From Kuafuiihalomonas sp039024635 (lineage in GTDB: Bacteria > Myxococcota > Kuafuiibacteriia > Kuafuiibacteriales > Kuafuiibacteriaceae): a stretch of 64,000 bases of DNA. The first letter of the stretch is position 1. Each line of letters starts with the position of its first letter. Below, in pieces: positions 18,608-27,187 of the stretch. Position numbers and translations under genes: made by a program. Under the pieces are notes generated by a model that did not search any database, was not told the DNA's origin, and saw only the letters and a list, made by a program, of their open reading frames with translations. The stretch covers positions 186,001 through 250,000 of the forward strand of contig JBCCQA010000003.1 in assembly GCA_039024635.1 (NCBI GenBank). Reading direction: 5' to 3'.

Positions 18608-18850
18608 CTAGAAGGGCTCGCTTTCGACGGATTCTATGATCTTGGGGACGAAGCTTCTCTTCAGCTCCAGACCTTCGAAATTCAAGTTGGAGCGCTGCAG
18701 AATGTAGAAAGCCTGAGGCTTCTGGATCCGTCCTTCGATCCGGAGCACGTCGAGCTTGATGATGCGCCGAGGTCGTCGTCGTTGGTTCTGCGCGTTGACC
18801 GTCCCTGCTCCCACGAGGAGCAGGACCGTGATGAGCAGCATCCGCTTCAT
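18608..18850 (-). CDS. small secreted protein in the Glt-like operon
   Basis: An 80-residue protein with a clear signal peptide (MKRMLLITVLLLVGAGTVNA, cleavage before QNQ). It leaves a basic mature peptide of about 60 residues that starts with an Arg cluster and contains IIKLDVLRIEGRIQKPQAF. The C-terminal half resembles a short beta segment. The start ATG overlaps the stop of the upstream TPR lipoprotein gene as ATGA, and the GltG-like gene follows after 7 bp. That strict coupling argues it is a true component of the complex rather than a chance ORF. No family recognised. Confidence 0.75.
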   Translation of the reverse strand: MKRMLLITVLLLVGAGTVNAQNQRRRPRRIIKLDVLRIEGRIQKPQAFYILQRSNLNFEGLELKRSFVPKIIESVESEPF

Positions 18851-20178
18851 GGTAGTTCGTCTCCTGGCGCCGACCCGGCTTCATCGGCCCCAGCTTCGTC
18901 CGAGCCCGGAGGCGGGGCGCCACCCGGCTCCTGGGCCTCCCGTTCTTCCGCCTCTCGAGCGGCGCGCTTGGCGTCTCGGAGACGACGGCGCTCTTCGCGT
19001 TCGATGAGCTTCTTTTCCCGCTCCAGACCCCGCTCGGCCTCCGTGATGTAGGACTGGACGCGTTTCGACTCCTCTTCGTCGAGGCCCGAGGCGTCAGCTA
19101 GGTAGCTCTCGAGATACTTCTTGGCGACGCGCCATCGCTCCAAGCGCTCGACCCCTGGCATCTCGTTGTCGAGATAGAGCAGGCCAAGGTTGTAGGCGAC
19201 ATCGGGTCCCGCTCCCTGCAGTCGACTCGCCTCTTTGTAGGCAGCCTCAGCCTTCTGGAGCTCCAAGGCGCCCTTATAGGCGTTGCCGAGATTGAGATGA
19301 GCCTCGGCGAAGTCGGGGTAGAGAGCGAGCGCTCGCTTGAGCGCGGCGATGGCGGCCTGGTAATCGTTCGTCTCGACATAGAGTGCCCCCAAGTTGTTGT
19401 GCACCTCAGGGAGGTCGGAGCGATAGCCAGCCGCGCGCTCGAAGGCCTCGATGGCTTCCGAGCGCTGGTCCTTGTCGAGGTAGATCATACCTAGCTGAAG
19501 CCAAATCATCGGTTGGGCTTCGTCGATCTCCCGAGCCCTGTTCAGGACCGAGGACGCGAGTTCCAACTGGTCGCGAGCCCGAAAGATGATGGCGAGGTTG
19601 AGGAGCGCCCCGACATTCTTCTCGTCGTCTTTCAGCAGCGCCTTCGCTTCGGTCTCCGCTTCCTTGCTTTGACCCGTCCGAATCAAGGCGGAGATGAGCT
19701 CGTTCCTCAAGCTGGGATCTTTGGGTCGGGCCTCCAGGGCCCGTCGAAGGATACGGACGGCCGCATCTCCTTTGCCTCGCCGCAGCTCGAGATTGGCCCG
19801 ATTCTCGACCGCTTCCCGAAAGCCTGGGTCCTTGGCTAGGGCATCGTCGTAGGCCCGGGTCGCCTCGTCGTAGCGCCCCATGCGCTCCAGCACCACACCC
19901 GCGTCATAGCTGGCTAGGGCATAACCAGGATCAGTCTTCTCCGCTTGCCGAAATTGTTGGAGGGCGGCCTCGGGATCAGCGTCGGCCAAACGAAGCCCTT
20001 GCTCCAGCAAGGACTGAGCGCTGGCCGAGGGGGGAGGAGGTGGCGGAGCATCAGCGAAGGTCGAGGTCGAACCCGGGCCGCCTTCGCTCGAAGAGACGGG
20101 CGTCGCGACTTCGCCGCCAGTTCCGCCCGAAGCACAGGCGCTCAAGGACAGGGCCCAACAGCAGGCGATCCGCTTCAT
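18847..20178 (-). CDS. TPR lipoprotein, GltE/AglT-like
   Basis: A 443-residue lipoprotein. The ATG at 20178 overlaps the upstream stop as ATGA and starts a signal with lipobox LSAC (MKRIACCWALSLSAC). A Ser/Gly/Pro linker with a PPPPPP run precedes about nine tetratricopeptide repeats (residues 60-370; examples are YALASYDAGVVLERMGRYDE in part, NNLGALYVETNDYQAAI, AHLNLGNAYKGALELQKAE). A charged coiled-coil tail rich in Arg/Glu (EREKKLIEREERRRLRDAKR) and a Pro/Gly/Glu end follow. In Myxococcus, GltE (AglT) is an outer-membrane TPR lipoprotein encoded next to GltD and needed for gliding. The neighbour order here supports the same family. Confidence 0.72.
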   Translation of the reverse strand: MKRIACCWALSLSACASGGTGGEVATPVSSSEGGPGSTSTFADAPPPPPPSASAQSLLEQGLRLADADPEAALQQFRQAEKTDPGYALASYDAGVVLERMGRYDEATRAYDDALAKDPGFREAVENRANLELRRGKGDAAVRILRRALEARPKDPSLRNELISALIRTGQSKEAETEAKALLKDDEKNVGALLNLAIIFRARDQLELASSVLNRAREIDEAQPMIWLQLGMIYLDKDQRSEAIEAFERAAGYRSDLPEVHNNLGALYVETNDYQAAIAALKRALALYPDFAEAHLNLGNAYKGALELQKAEAAYKEASRLQGAGPDVAYNLGLLYLDNEMPGVERLERWRVAKKYLESYLADASGLDEEESKRVQSYITEAERGLEREKKLIEREERRRLRDAKRAAREAEEREAQEPGGAPPPGSDEAGADEAGSAPGDELP

Positions 20179-23100
20179 GTTGACTCTCCTGGCGGAGCAA
20201 GGCCGGGGGCGTCGTCGCCGGGGGCACCATCTGGCGCCGGCTCTGACGAAGCCTCGGTCTCGCGGCTCGGGTCGGCGGGCGCCGGACGGGGACCGACGAG
20301 CCCGTTTCCGGTCAGCCCGACGGGCTGAATGGCCCGCTTTCCTCTCTTCTGGATGGGAAACTCGCCTGGGTTGTACTTGTTGAGGCCTTCCAGGGTTCGC
20401 TCGGTCCACTTGTTGGTGACCTTGGTTCGCTTTCCCTCTTCGTAGGCCTTGCGGTAGGCCGCTTCGGCCTTTCGCTCCAAGACGCTGGCCCGGTCCTCGA
20501 GCTGGGCCTTGTACTCGAAGGCGAGTTCCTCGTCTTCCTGGAACTCGGGCGGGATGGGTGCAGTGAACAAGGCCTCGGCGAAGCGCTCATAGGAGTGACC
20601 GATTCGATAGGATGCCGCGAGCGTAGGCTCCACCCGTTTGTAGTCGAATACCTGCTTGAAGGCCTGTTCGACTTCTCGTTGGGCTCGGGCCTTGGCCTGG
20701 AGCGCTTTGACCTGGGCCCGACCCGTACCTTCGATCTTGAGCTCGTCGTACTGCTTGAACTTGGCCTCGGCCAGCTGGAGTTGGCAGTCGGCCGCACGGG
20801 CACCAGCCGAGGAGCGGACCGAGAGTCGGCGCTGCCGGAAAGTACGGACGCAGTCCCGATATGCACCTTGAGCCTGCCGCTCGTTCCCTTGGGCCGCGTA
20901 GGCCTCGCCCATCTTTTGGTAGGCCTGAACGATCCGCTCCTGCTGTTTTCGGTCTCGACGGTAGCGGCTGATGAAGGACTCCAGGGTCGCGATCATCTGC
21001 GGGTAGGCCTCCATCTTCTCGTAGACCAACGCACTCCGAAAGAAGACCTCTCCCGAGTCGTCCCGACGAGCAAAGGCTTGGGCGTAGTCAGCATAAGCGT
21101 CTGCGGCTCGCCCGTAGTCCTGGGTATTCTCGAGGACGACAGCCAGGTTGTACATCGCGTCGGCCAGATTTTCCGAGTCCGGATAGCGAGCGATGAGCTT
21201 GCCGTAGGCCCCCACCGCAGAGTCGAAGTCGAATCCTTTCTCGGCGTTGATGCCCTCCCGGAACAAGGCCCGAGGCGCCAGATCCGACTTCGGATAGTTG
21301 TCGTAGATCCGGCGATAGACCTGGGAAGCAGAGTCGAAGCGCTTCACCTTTTCGAAGGCGATGGCGGCGTTGAAGAGCGCTTTGTCCGCAAACTCGTGGC
21401 TTGGGTTTTCGTCGACCAGACGAACGTAGGTGCTGGCGGCCTTCTCGAAGTCTCCTTGAGCGTCGAACTTCTCGGCCTGCTTGAACTGAGCCCCGACCTT
21501 GAAGACCTGAAGCTGGGCCACGAACTCGTCACGCTGGGTGGTCTCTTCGCTCGAACCAGCGGCGGCCATCAGCCGATTAGAGACCTCTTCCACGGCCTCC
21601 CAATCCTCGACGGCCAGGTAGCTCTCGATGATGAGGTTGGAGGCATACTTTGCGACTTCGGACTGGGGATACGTCTCGACGATGGACTCGAAGCGACGCC
21701 GTGCCTCGGGAAACTGATCGTGGCGATAGTAGACCTCGGCTGCTCTGTAAGCGATGGCCGGAGCGCGCTCGCCTTCGGGAATCAGCGTCAAATAGCGATC
21801 CGAGGCAGAGACCAGTTCCCGTCGAACGGGGGCAATCTCTTTGGGCGCGACTTCCTGACCCTTGCGCTGGTCGGCCGTCAGCAGCGGCAGCGACTGAAGG
21901 CCTCCGCCTTTCGATTCGGTCTCGATGAGTTTTTCGTAGGCAATGACGGCGGACAGGGCAGCCGCTTCGAGGTGCTTGTTGTTGATGGTGGAGTCGCGGA
22001 CGTCCCCGTACTGGTTGGCCGCGTCTCCGTAGTCGCCGCTGTAGAACAGACACTCGGCCAGGTAGAACTCGAAGTCGTAGGCGTTGGAGCTCTTGGGGAA
22101 GCGTTCCAAGTAGCTCTGATAGGCGTCAGCGGCCTGACCGTAGCTCGTCGTGGCCTGGCGAATCCGACCGTCACCCTTGAAGGCCTGGGCCTGCTGGTGC
22201 CGGAAGATAGCGGCGGTATACAGCGAGCGTTCGGTCAGACTCTCGGCCTTTCGAAGCGCGTCTTCGTTGCCCGCGTTCGCTTGGTACCACGACGACCCTT
22301 TGGAGTAGTCGGCCACCAACTGCTCACGCGCTTCGGTCGCGCCATCGAAGTTGCGCAGACGCTCGTAGGCACGGACGATCTTCTCCTGCGCTTCCGGATT
22401 GTCGGACTGGTTCGGAAACTCCGCGATGGTATATCGAAGGACTCCTATGGCGTCGGCGTAGCGGGTTTGATCGAAGAGGATCTCGCCATAGGATTGCCAA
22501 AGCTCGGCCGCATACTCCTTTTCCTGGAGGGGCGTGAGCACCTGCTTCGCCTTGCTGAATCCGCCCCAGCTCTCGTCGGCCAAGGAGATGGCAACGTACT
22601 CCAGCGCCTCGGCCCGAAGCTCCGAGCCCGACACGCCAGTGAGTGCCTCCTGCTGGTCGGCGTAAGCCACCAGGCCGATGAAGCTGTCCACCGACTCCTG
22701 GAAGCGGTCCAGGCGATAGTAGGTCCAGGCGATCTTGTAGAGCGCCTTGTCGTAAAACGGGCTGTCCGGGTAGCGCGTCACCTCGCTGTAGGCGGCAATA
22801 GCGTTCTCCAAGTTCTCGGTTCCGGAGCGGTCGAAGTAGATCTCGCCGATGCGAGTCCAAACCTCGGGAAGGAACTTGCTCGTCGGGTAGTTGGCCACCA
22901 GGCTCTGATACGCCTCCAGGGCCTCCTCGTACTGCTGCTGCTCCCCGTAGCTGTAGCCCAGAAGGTAGCGTGCGGCGTCCGCCAGACGATAATCCGGGAA
23001 CTGACCGAGGAGCGCCGAATGGAGGGCGATGGTCTTCTCATAGCTCGGCGTCGGGGGCTCGGGTTCGGTGGCCCTGCGTCCTTCATCGAAGGCAATGAGT

Positions 23101-23687
23101 TCGTCTTCGTAGGCTCGATTGGCGATGAGGAAATCATCCGCCGACTTCTCGAAGTACAGCTCAGCGAGGCGGAACATCGCGTCCGGCGTATAAATCGGAT
23201 CGCCTGGGTACTTCTCGATGAATGCTTCGAAACGCGCGATGGCGTCGATTCGTCGCCGACGCTCTTCCTCTTCGAGCTCGGCGATGGCGTTGTCGTATTG
23301 GAGGCTCAGAATGCGCTTTTGCTCCTCGTAGGCAAGAGCGATGCGTTGCTTCAAATCTCGGGCATATTCGTCGGCGCCGCTTTGAAAGTACTCGAGCTCG
23401 CGCTGCCGCGCCTGGAGTTCGGCCTCGAAGCCCTCGACCGCGGAGACCTCGGCTGCGCTGGGAGGCGTCAGAGGGCGAGACTCCCGTTCGGAGATGAGCG
23501 AGCCCGGCCCGCGCTGAGGCCGGGCCTCTTCGTCCAGGTCCAGGCTGGCAGTCGAGCTCTCGACCTCGTCTAGACTCTTCAGCTTTCGACCAACGTCGGC
23601 CTCGGGTGGTGCTGCTGGCTCCTGACCGAAAGCAGAGCCGGCGAGCAAGGCAAGACCAAGGCCGAGGATTACGCTTCGGATCTTCAT
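20175..23687 (-). CDS. large periplasmic TPR protein, GltD/AgnA-like
   Basis: A 1170-residue exported protein with signal MKIRSVILGLGLALLAGSAF. After an acidic linker and a helical segment (ELQARQRELEYFQSGADEYA), the chain is built of tetratricopeptide-like repeats throughout (IEKYPGDPIYTPDAMFRLAE, AARYLLGYSYGEQQQYEEAL, LYKIAWTYYRLDRFQESV, AMYNLAVVLENTQDYGRAAD). Size, signal, repeat content and place just upstream of a GltE-like lipoprotein fit GltD (AgnA) of the Myxococcus gliding machinery. It overlaps both neighbours by 4 bp (ATGA). Its composition and length also fit a general outer-membrane scaffold, so function in motility is inference. Confidence 0.7.
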   Translation of the reverse strand: MKIRSVILGLGLALLAGSAFGQEPAAPPEADVGRKLKSLDEVESSTASLDLDEEARPQRGPGSLISERESRPLTPPSAAEVSAVEGFEAELQARQRELEYFQSGADEYARDLKQRIALAYEEQKRILSLQYDNAIAELEEEERRRRIDAIARFEAFIEKYPGDPIYTPDAMFRLAELYFEKSADDFLIANRAYEDELIAFDEGRRATEPEPPTPSYEKTIALHSALLGQFPDYRLADAARYLLGYSYGEQQQYEEALEAYQSLVANYPTSKFLPEVWTRIGEIYFDRSGTENLENAIAAYSEVTRYPDSPFYDKALYKIAWTYYRLDRFQESVDSFIGLVAYADQQEALTGVSGSELRAEALEYVAISLADESWGGFSKAKQVLTPLQEKEYAAELWQSYGEILFDQTRYADAIGVLRYTIAEFPNQSDNPEAQEKIVRAYERLRNFDGATEAREQLVADYSKGSSWYQANAGNEDALRKAESLTERSLYTAAIFRHQQAQAFKGDGRIRQATTSYGQAADAYQSYLERFPKSSNAYDFEFYLAECLFYSGDYGDAANQYGDVRDSTINNKHLEAAALSAVIAYEKLIETESKGGGLQSLPLLTADQRKGQEVAPKEIAPVRRELVSASDRYLTLIPEGERAPAIAYRAAEVYYRHDQFPEARRRFESIVETYPQSEVAKYASNLIIESYLAVEDWEAVEEVSNRLMAAAGSSEETTQRDEFVAQLQVFKVGAQFKQAEKFDAQGDFEKAASTYVRLVDENPSHEFADKALFNAAIAFEKVKRFDSASQVYRRIYDNYPKSDLAPRALFREGINAEKGFDFDSAVGAYGKLIARYPDSENLADAMYNLAVVLENTQDYGRAADAYADYAQAFARRDDSGEVFFRSALVYEKMEAYPQMIATLESFISRYRRDRKQQERIVQAYQKMGEAYAAQGNERQAQGAYRDCVRTFRQRRLSVRSSAGARAADCQLQLAEAKFKQYDELKIEGTGRAQVKALQAKARAQREVEQAFKQVFDYKRVEPTLAASYRIGHSYERFAEALFTAPIPPEFQEDEELAFEYKAQLEDRASVLERKAEAAYRKAYEEGKRTKVTNKWTERTLEGLNKYNPGEFPIQKRGKRAIQPVGLTGNGLVGPRPAPADPSRETEASSEPAPDGAPGDDAPGLAPPGEST

Positions 23688-26008
23688 GGCTCCAACACGT
23701 CCGCGAACTCACTCTCCAAGGAAGCTGTCCGCTCCTGGAGCTCGTTAATGAGCTTGGTGACTTTCTGGGTTTCTTCCTGCTTCCGGGCCCAAGCCACGTC
23801 GATGAGCCCGACGTCGGCCTCTAGAACCAGAGCCTCGAACTTGTTCTGCACGGCGCCCAGAGTTCGTCGAGAAACCGGGCCCAAGACCCGCTGGCTGTTG
23901 GCCTCCAAAGTGGCGTACTGGGCCGACTCCTCTTCGACTCGGGCCGACTCGGCGGTGAGCTGCTGCCGAAGCGAAGCGAGCTGGCCGTCGATGCGAACCT
24001 GGACGCGATTCTCGAGGGTTGAGAGCTCCTGACGGAGCCCGGCCAGGGTTCGGCGCTGCTGATCGAAACGACTCAGCAATCCGACCATCCCCGTTGCCGC
24101 CGCGTTGCGACCCGGCTGGAGGGCGAGGAGCAACCGATCCCTAGCGGCCACGAAATCGTCGGCGAGCCGCCGACCACGAGAGGCCCCTGCATCACTGCCC
24201 GCCTGGACAGAGGCCCGACGTATCTCGGCCAGGAGCCGCTCCAGATTCGCCTCCAGACCGGCGATGGTGCTCCTGGACTTCTCTATCCGCTCTTCCACGG
24301 TCTCCTGGGCCTGCTCTCCGAGGGTAGACCGATTCTCTGCCAGCCAACGTCGTACGGCTTGGAGCTCGGCGCGCATGGAGGAGACGCGATAAGTCAAGCG
24401 GTAGGCTTGCAGACTCGCCTGCTGATAGGCGCCGTTGAGAGCAGTGCGCGCCCCCGCCACCGCCCGCACGTCGGCCGGCAACGCCCGGATGTCGTCGGCC
24501 AATCGACGGACCTCGGCCTGGGCTTCGTCCACCCGAGCCCCGTCGGCCCCGGCGAGCAAGGGACGAACCGCCTCGAACTCGACCTCGACCAACTTCAGCT
24601 CGCTGGAGAGCCAGCGGTTGTGGATGCTGAGCATCTGGTCCCGCAGAGCAGAGAGACTCGGAAACATCCGAAAACGCTGTTCCCCCGACATGGCGACCTC
24701 GAGCATCGCGATCAGCTCGCGACTCTCGGCGAGATCCTTTTGGGCCTCGGCCAGATCGCGCTCGACCAAAAGGACCCTCTTCATACCGTCCTCTTCCAAG
24801 ACATACTCCACCGCTAGCTCGGGGAGGCCAGACGACCTTGGGTCTTCGCCCTCCAGTTCCCTTTCGACGATCTCGTCGAAGAAGGCCTGGGTGTCTTCTC
24901 GACTGCGCACGAAACGCTCGAGCTGCTCCTTTGAACTCGCGTACCGCCCGACGACGGATTCGAAAGTCTCGTAGGCCGTCTCCGGCGCGCCCAGCCGGAT
25001 CTGAAGATTGCCCTGAAGTAGTCGGGCCTGAGGGAAGAGCTGAGGGCCGGGGGCGGTCGCCATCAAGAGCTCGGTGGACAGCAGCGCCTCTTGGAGCGAG
25101 GCCCGTTCAGACTCAGCGTCCTCGGCCTCGTTGGCCTCCTTGACGTGGGCCCAGGCCACCTCGAAGAGCATGTCGGGAAAATGAGGGCTGGACTCGCCGA
25201 TTTCGGCGTAGGCGGCGGCGCTTTCCTCGATGAAACCCTCTTCCTGCAGGAGCCGGCCTAGCGACAGTTGGGTGAGGTCTCGTAGCGGGCCTTCGCCGAC
25301 GATGCTCACAGTTCGACGAAACTGCTGGATGGCGCCGCTCAGATCTCGCTGACGCACCAAAGTGACGCCAGCGTAGTAAGAGGCCTTGGCCCCCACTTCG
25401 GTGTTGGCCGGTATCCCTTGGAACAAGCGGAGAGCGCGATTCAGGCCGGGCGGGTCCCCCTGGGCAAACAAGGTCTTGCCGTGAAGGTAGTCGACCTCGG
25501 GGCCGGCGAGGCCGCCCGCCTCTCGCAGCCGAGCAATGTACTGGTCCACACCCGTTAGGTCTTGGGTCTTGTTCGCGATGTCGAGCAGACCCTCGACCAC
25601 TTCGGTCAAGCGCTCGCCTCGTGCCCGATACAGGAGCTGCTGGTAGTAGCGCTCGGCGCTCCCGAAGTTGCGGGAAAAACGGAAAGCCTCGGCTAGCTGA
25701 AAGACCGCATCGTCGTAGCGAGGATGGCTACGGTTGCTCTCTCGCTCCACCACGTCCAAAAGGAAGACCGCGGCTCGCCAGTAGTCTTCCACCAGCATCT
25801 GCACCTCGGCGTCGGCCAAGCGCTGTTCGAAGCCGGAGACGTCGCTCAAACCCAGACCCACGCTGGCGCTCTCGCTCGCTCGACGCAAGTCAACCTGCAT
25901 CTGACCAATGGCACGATCGACCGTGTCGGCCGTCTTTCGGGCCTCGTCCTCGGAGGGTCCCTGGGCTGGGATCAGTGAGGCGAGCGCCCAAAGGGCAAGA
26001 CTCTTCAT
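23684..26008 (-). CDS. secreted TPR/coiled-coil protein of the Glt-like operon
   Basis: A 774-residue protein with a short signal (MKSLALWALASLIPAQG). The first half (residues 20-360) is made of TPR-like helical hairpins (YDDAVFQLAEAFRFSRNFGS, KASYYAGVTLVRQRDLSGAI). The second half is a long coiled coil rich in Glu/Arg/Gln (VEERIEKSRSTIAGLEANLE, LAGLRQELSTLENRVQVRID). It is the second gene of the operon and overlaps its neighbours at both ends by 4 bp. Coiled-coil partners of this kind accompany GltD in myxobacteria, but I cannot match it to a named Glt protein. A structural periplasmic role is likely. Confidence 0.65.
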   Translation of the reverse strand: MKSLALWALASLIPAQGPSEDEARKTADTVDRAIGQMQVDLRRASESASVGLGLSDVSGFEQRLADAEVQMLVEDYWRAAVFLLDVVERESNRSHPRYDDAVFQLAEAFRFSRNFGSAERYYQQLLYRARGERLTEVVEGLLDIANKTQDLTGVDQYIARLREAGGLAGPEVDYLHGKTLFAQGDPPGLNRALRLFQGIPANTEVGAKASYYAGVTLVRQRDLSGAIQQFRRTVSIVGEGPLRDLTQLSLGRLLQEEGFIEESAAAYAEIGESSPHFPDMLFEVAWAHVKEANEAEDAESERASLQEALLSTELLMATAPGPQLFPQARLLQGNLQIRLGAPETAYETFESVVGRYASSKEQLERFVRSREDTQAFFDEIVERELEGEDPRSSGLPELAVEYVLEEDGMKRVLLVERDLAEAQKDLAESRELIAMLEVAMSGEQRFRMFPSLSALRDQMLSIHNRWLSSELKLVEVEFEAVRPLLAGADGARVDEAQAEVRRLADDIRALPADVRAVAGARTALNGAYQQASLQAYRLTYRVSSMRAELQAVRRWLAENRSTLGEQAQETVEERIEKSRSTIAGLEANLERLLAEIRRASVQAGSDAGASRGRRLADDFVAARDRLLLALQPGRNAAATGMVGLLSRFDQQRRTLAGLRQELSTLENRVQVRIDGQLASLRQQLTAESARVEEESAQYATLEANSQRVLGPVSRRTLGAVQNKFEALVLEADVGLIDVAWARKQEETQKVTKLINELQERTASLESEFADVLEP

Positions 26009-26763
26009 CGAGGCGCCTCGGCGTCGGAGGCAGGATCGGCCTCCTCGTCCGCCGAACGGACGTCCTGCTTGGTCTCGACGTCGTAGCGAATCGCGACCCT
26101 GTCTTGAAGGTCGGTGGTGAAGCCACCCTTCTCGTAGGCCACCGATCGAACGGTGGTGACCTTTCCTTCTTCGGCCGTGAAGGCATAGCTCGACTGGATC
26201 TTGAAGGTGTAGCCCCTCAGGTAGCTGAACACGCCGTAGCCATTGCCTCGAAAGAGCATGTAGACCGAGAGGTTGTGGTTTCCGGGGACGATGGAGCCGT
26301 TGAAGAGTTCGATCTCTCGTCGCTCTTGGACTCCGGTATCGCCGGCCGTCTTGTTGAGGAGGGGTGAGCCATCCAAGGCGTAGCTCAGCTCTTCGAGTTT
26401 GAAGGCCGAGCCCATGTCGTTTCGGTGAACCAGACGCGCCCGCGCACCGGAGATCACGCCATTGAGAACCGTCTCTCGAAGAAGGAGGAGCCGTGCCTTG
26501 CTTCGGAAGATGCGCTCCTTGAGCTCGTTGACCTGCTCTTCAAGCCCGCGAAGCCGTACCGCATAGTCGGTGTCTTCGATGCTCGGGCGGCCGGGCGTCA
26601 TCGCTTCGGGGCTGGGCGCCTCCGCTGCTGGCTCATCCTCGATCGCGGTGGGCACGGCCACGTCCTCGGCGAGTTCTTCGCCCGGCGCACCCTGGCTCCA
26701 AGCCGGAGAGGGCAAGAAAGAGAGAAGGACGGCGAGGGCGGGGGACAACAGCTGCAGTTTCAT
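26005..26763 (-). CDS. secreted protein, first gene of the Glt-like operon
   Basis: About 252 residues from ATG 26763, with signal MKLQLLSPALAVLLSFLPSP ending before QGAPG. A Glu/Pro/Ala linker leads to a coiled-coil stretch (VRLRGLEEQVNELKERIFRS), then a beta-rich domain (GARARLVHRNDMG, FKLEELSYALDGSPLLNK, LFNGSIVPGNHNLSVYMLF, YTFKIQSSYAFTAEEGK). That domain looks like a compact outer-membrane-associated or carbohydrate-binding-like fold. It overlaps the next gene by 4 bp. The divergent DUF5522 gene lies 124 bp away, with a candidate promoter between. The family appears as a conserved member of these loci; its biochemical role is unknown. Confidence 0.7.
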   Translation of the reverse strand: MKLQLLSPALAVLLSFLPSPAWSQGAPGEELAEDVAVPTAIEDEPAAEAPSPEAMTPGRPSIEDTDYAVRLRGLEEQVNELKERIFRSKARLLLLRETVLNGVISGARARLVHRNDMGSAFKLEELSYALDGSPLLNKTAGDTGVQERREIELFNGSIVPGNHNLSVYMLFRGNGYGVFSYLRGYTFKIQSSYAFTAEEGKVTTVRSVAYEKGGFTTDLQDRVAIRYDVETKQDVRSADEEADPASDAEAPR

Positions 26764-26801
26764 GACATTCACCCGACGGGCGGCCCCGTCTCCGTTCGAG
26801 A

Positions 26802-26830
26802 ACCCTAGCATCCTTCGGGCCCAACCATAA
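26802..26830 (-). promoter_or_regulatory. candidate promoter of the Glt-like operon
   Basis: On the minus strand an extended -10, TGC-TAGGGT (26810-26802), is preceded at 17 bp by TTATGG (26830-26825), a weak -35. Transcription would start about 33 nt before the first ATG (26763). The -35 is poor, so confidence rests on the extended -10 and position. Confidence 0.3.
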
Positions 26831-26887
26831 CGACCCGAAGCCACGGCTTCCCGGGCAGGTCTTAGCGGAGCTCGGGTCGAGCCGAAA

Positions 26888-27172
26888 GTGGGTCCGCCCT
26901 CCTCGCTCTTACAAGATGCGTTGCTTCTGACCGGGCGCATCGATAGCCCCTTTCGGGTGGATGGCCGAGATCTGGAGGCGGAGCGAAAGCGCCGTCACGA
27001 CATCGCCATCGAAGGGAGTGAGCCAGGCTACATGGACCCGGAAACGGGCCTATTCGTCCTCACTGCCCACTTTCTCGCTGCCCGAGGCCGCTGCTGTGGT
27101 TCCGGATGTCGTCATTGCCCCTACCCAGAGGTGGAGCAGAGCCGAGCTGGCCGGCCCAAGAGGAAGCGCTGA
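26888..27172 (+). CDS. DUF5522 family small Cys-rich protein
   Basis: Up to 94 residues. The conserved part is GYMDPETGLFVLTAHFLAAR followed by GRCCGSGCRHCPYPEV, the signature of DUF5522, whose four clustered cysteines suggest a metal site. It ends in a basic tail (GRPKRKR). Start choice is uncertain: GTG 26888 gives the longest form, and an in-frame GTG about 70 bp later would give a shorter one closer to the conserved core. Function is unknown in all species. It is a single gene, divergent from the Glt-like operon and convergent with the TPR/winged-helix regulator across 15 bp. Confidence 0.75.
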   Translation: MGPPSSLLQDALLLTGRIDSPFRVDGRDLEAERKRRHDIAIEGSEPGYMDPETGLFVLTAHFLAARGRCCGSGCRHCPYPEVEQSRAGRPKRKR

Positions 27173-27187
27173 GGGGAACCGTCAGCG

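Noticed and set aside
20595..23573. Very long rightward ORF (992 codons) opposite the GltD-like gene
   Set aside because: It is the antisense shadow of a real high-G+C gene. The TPR periodicity is on the minus strand only, and the shadow protein has no domains.
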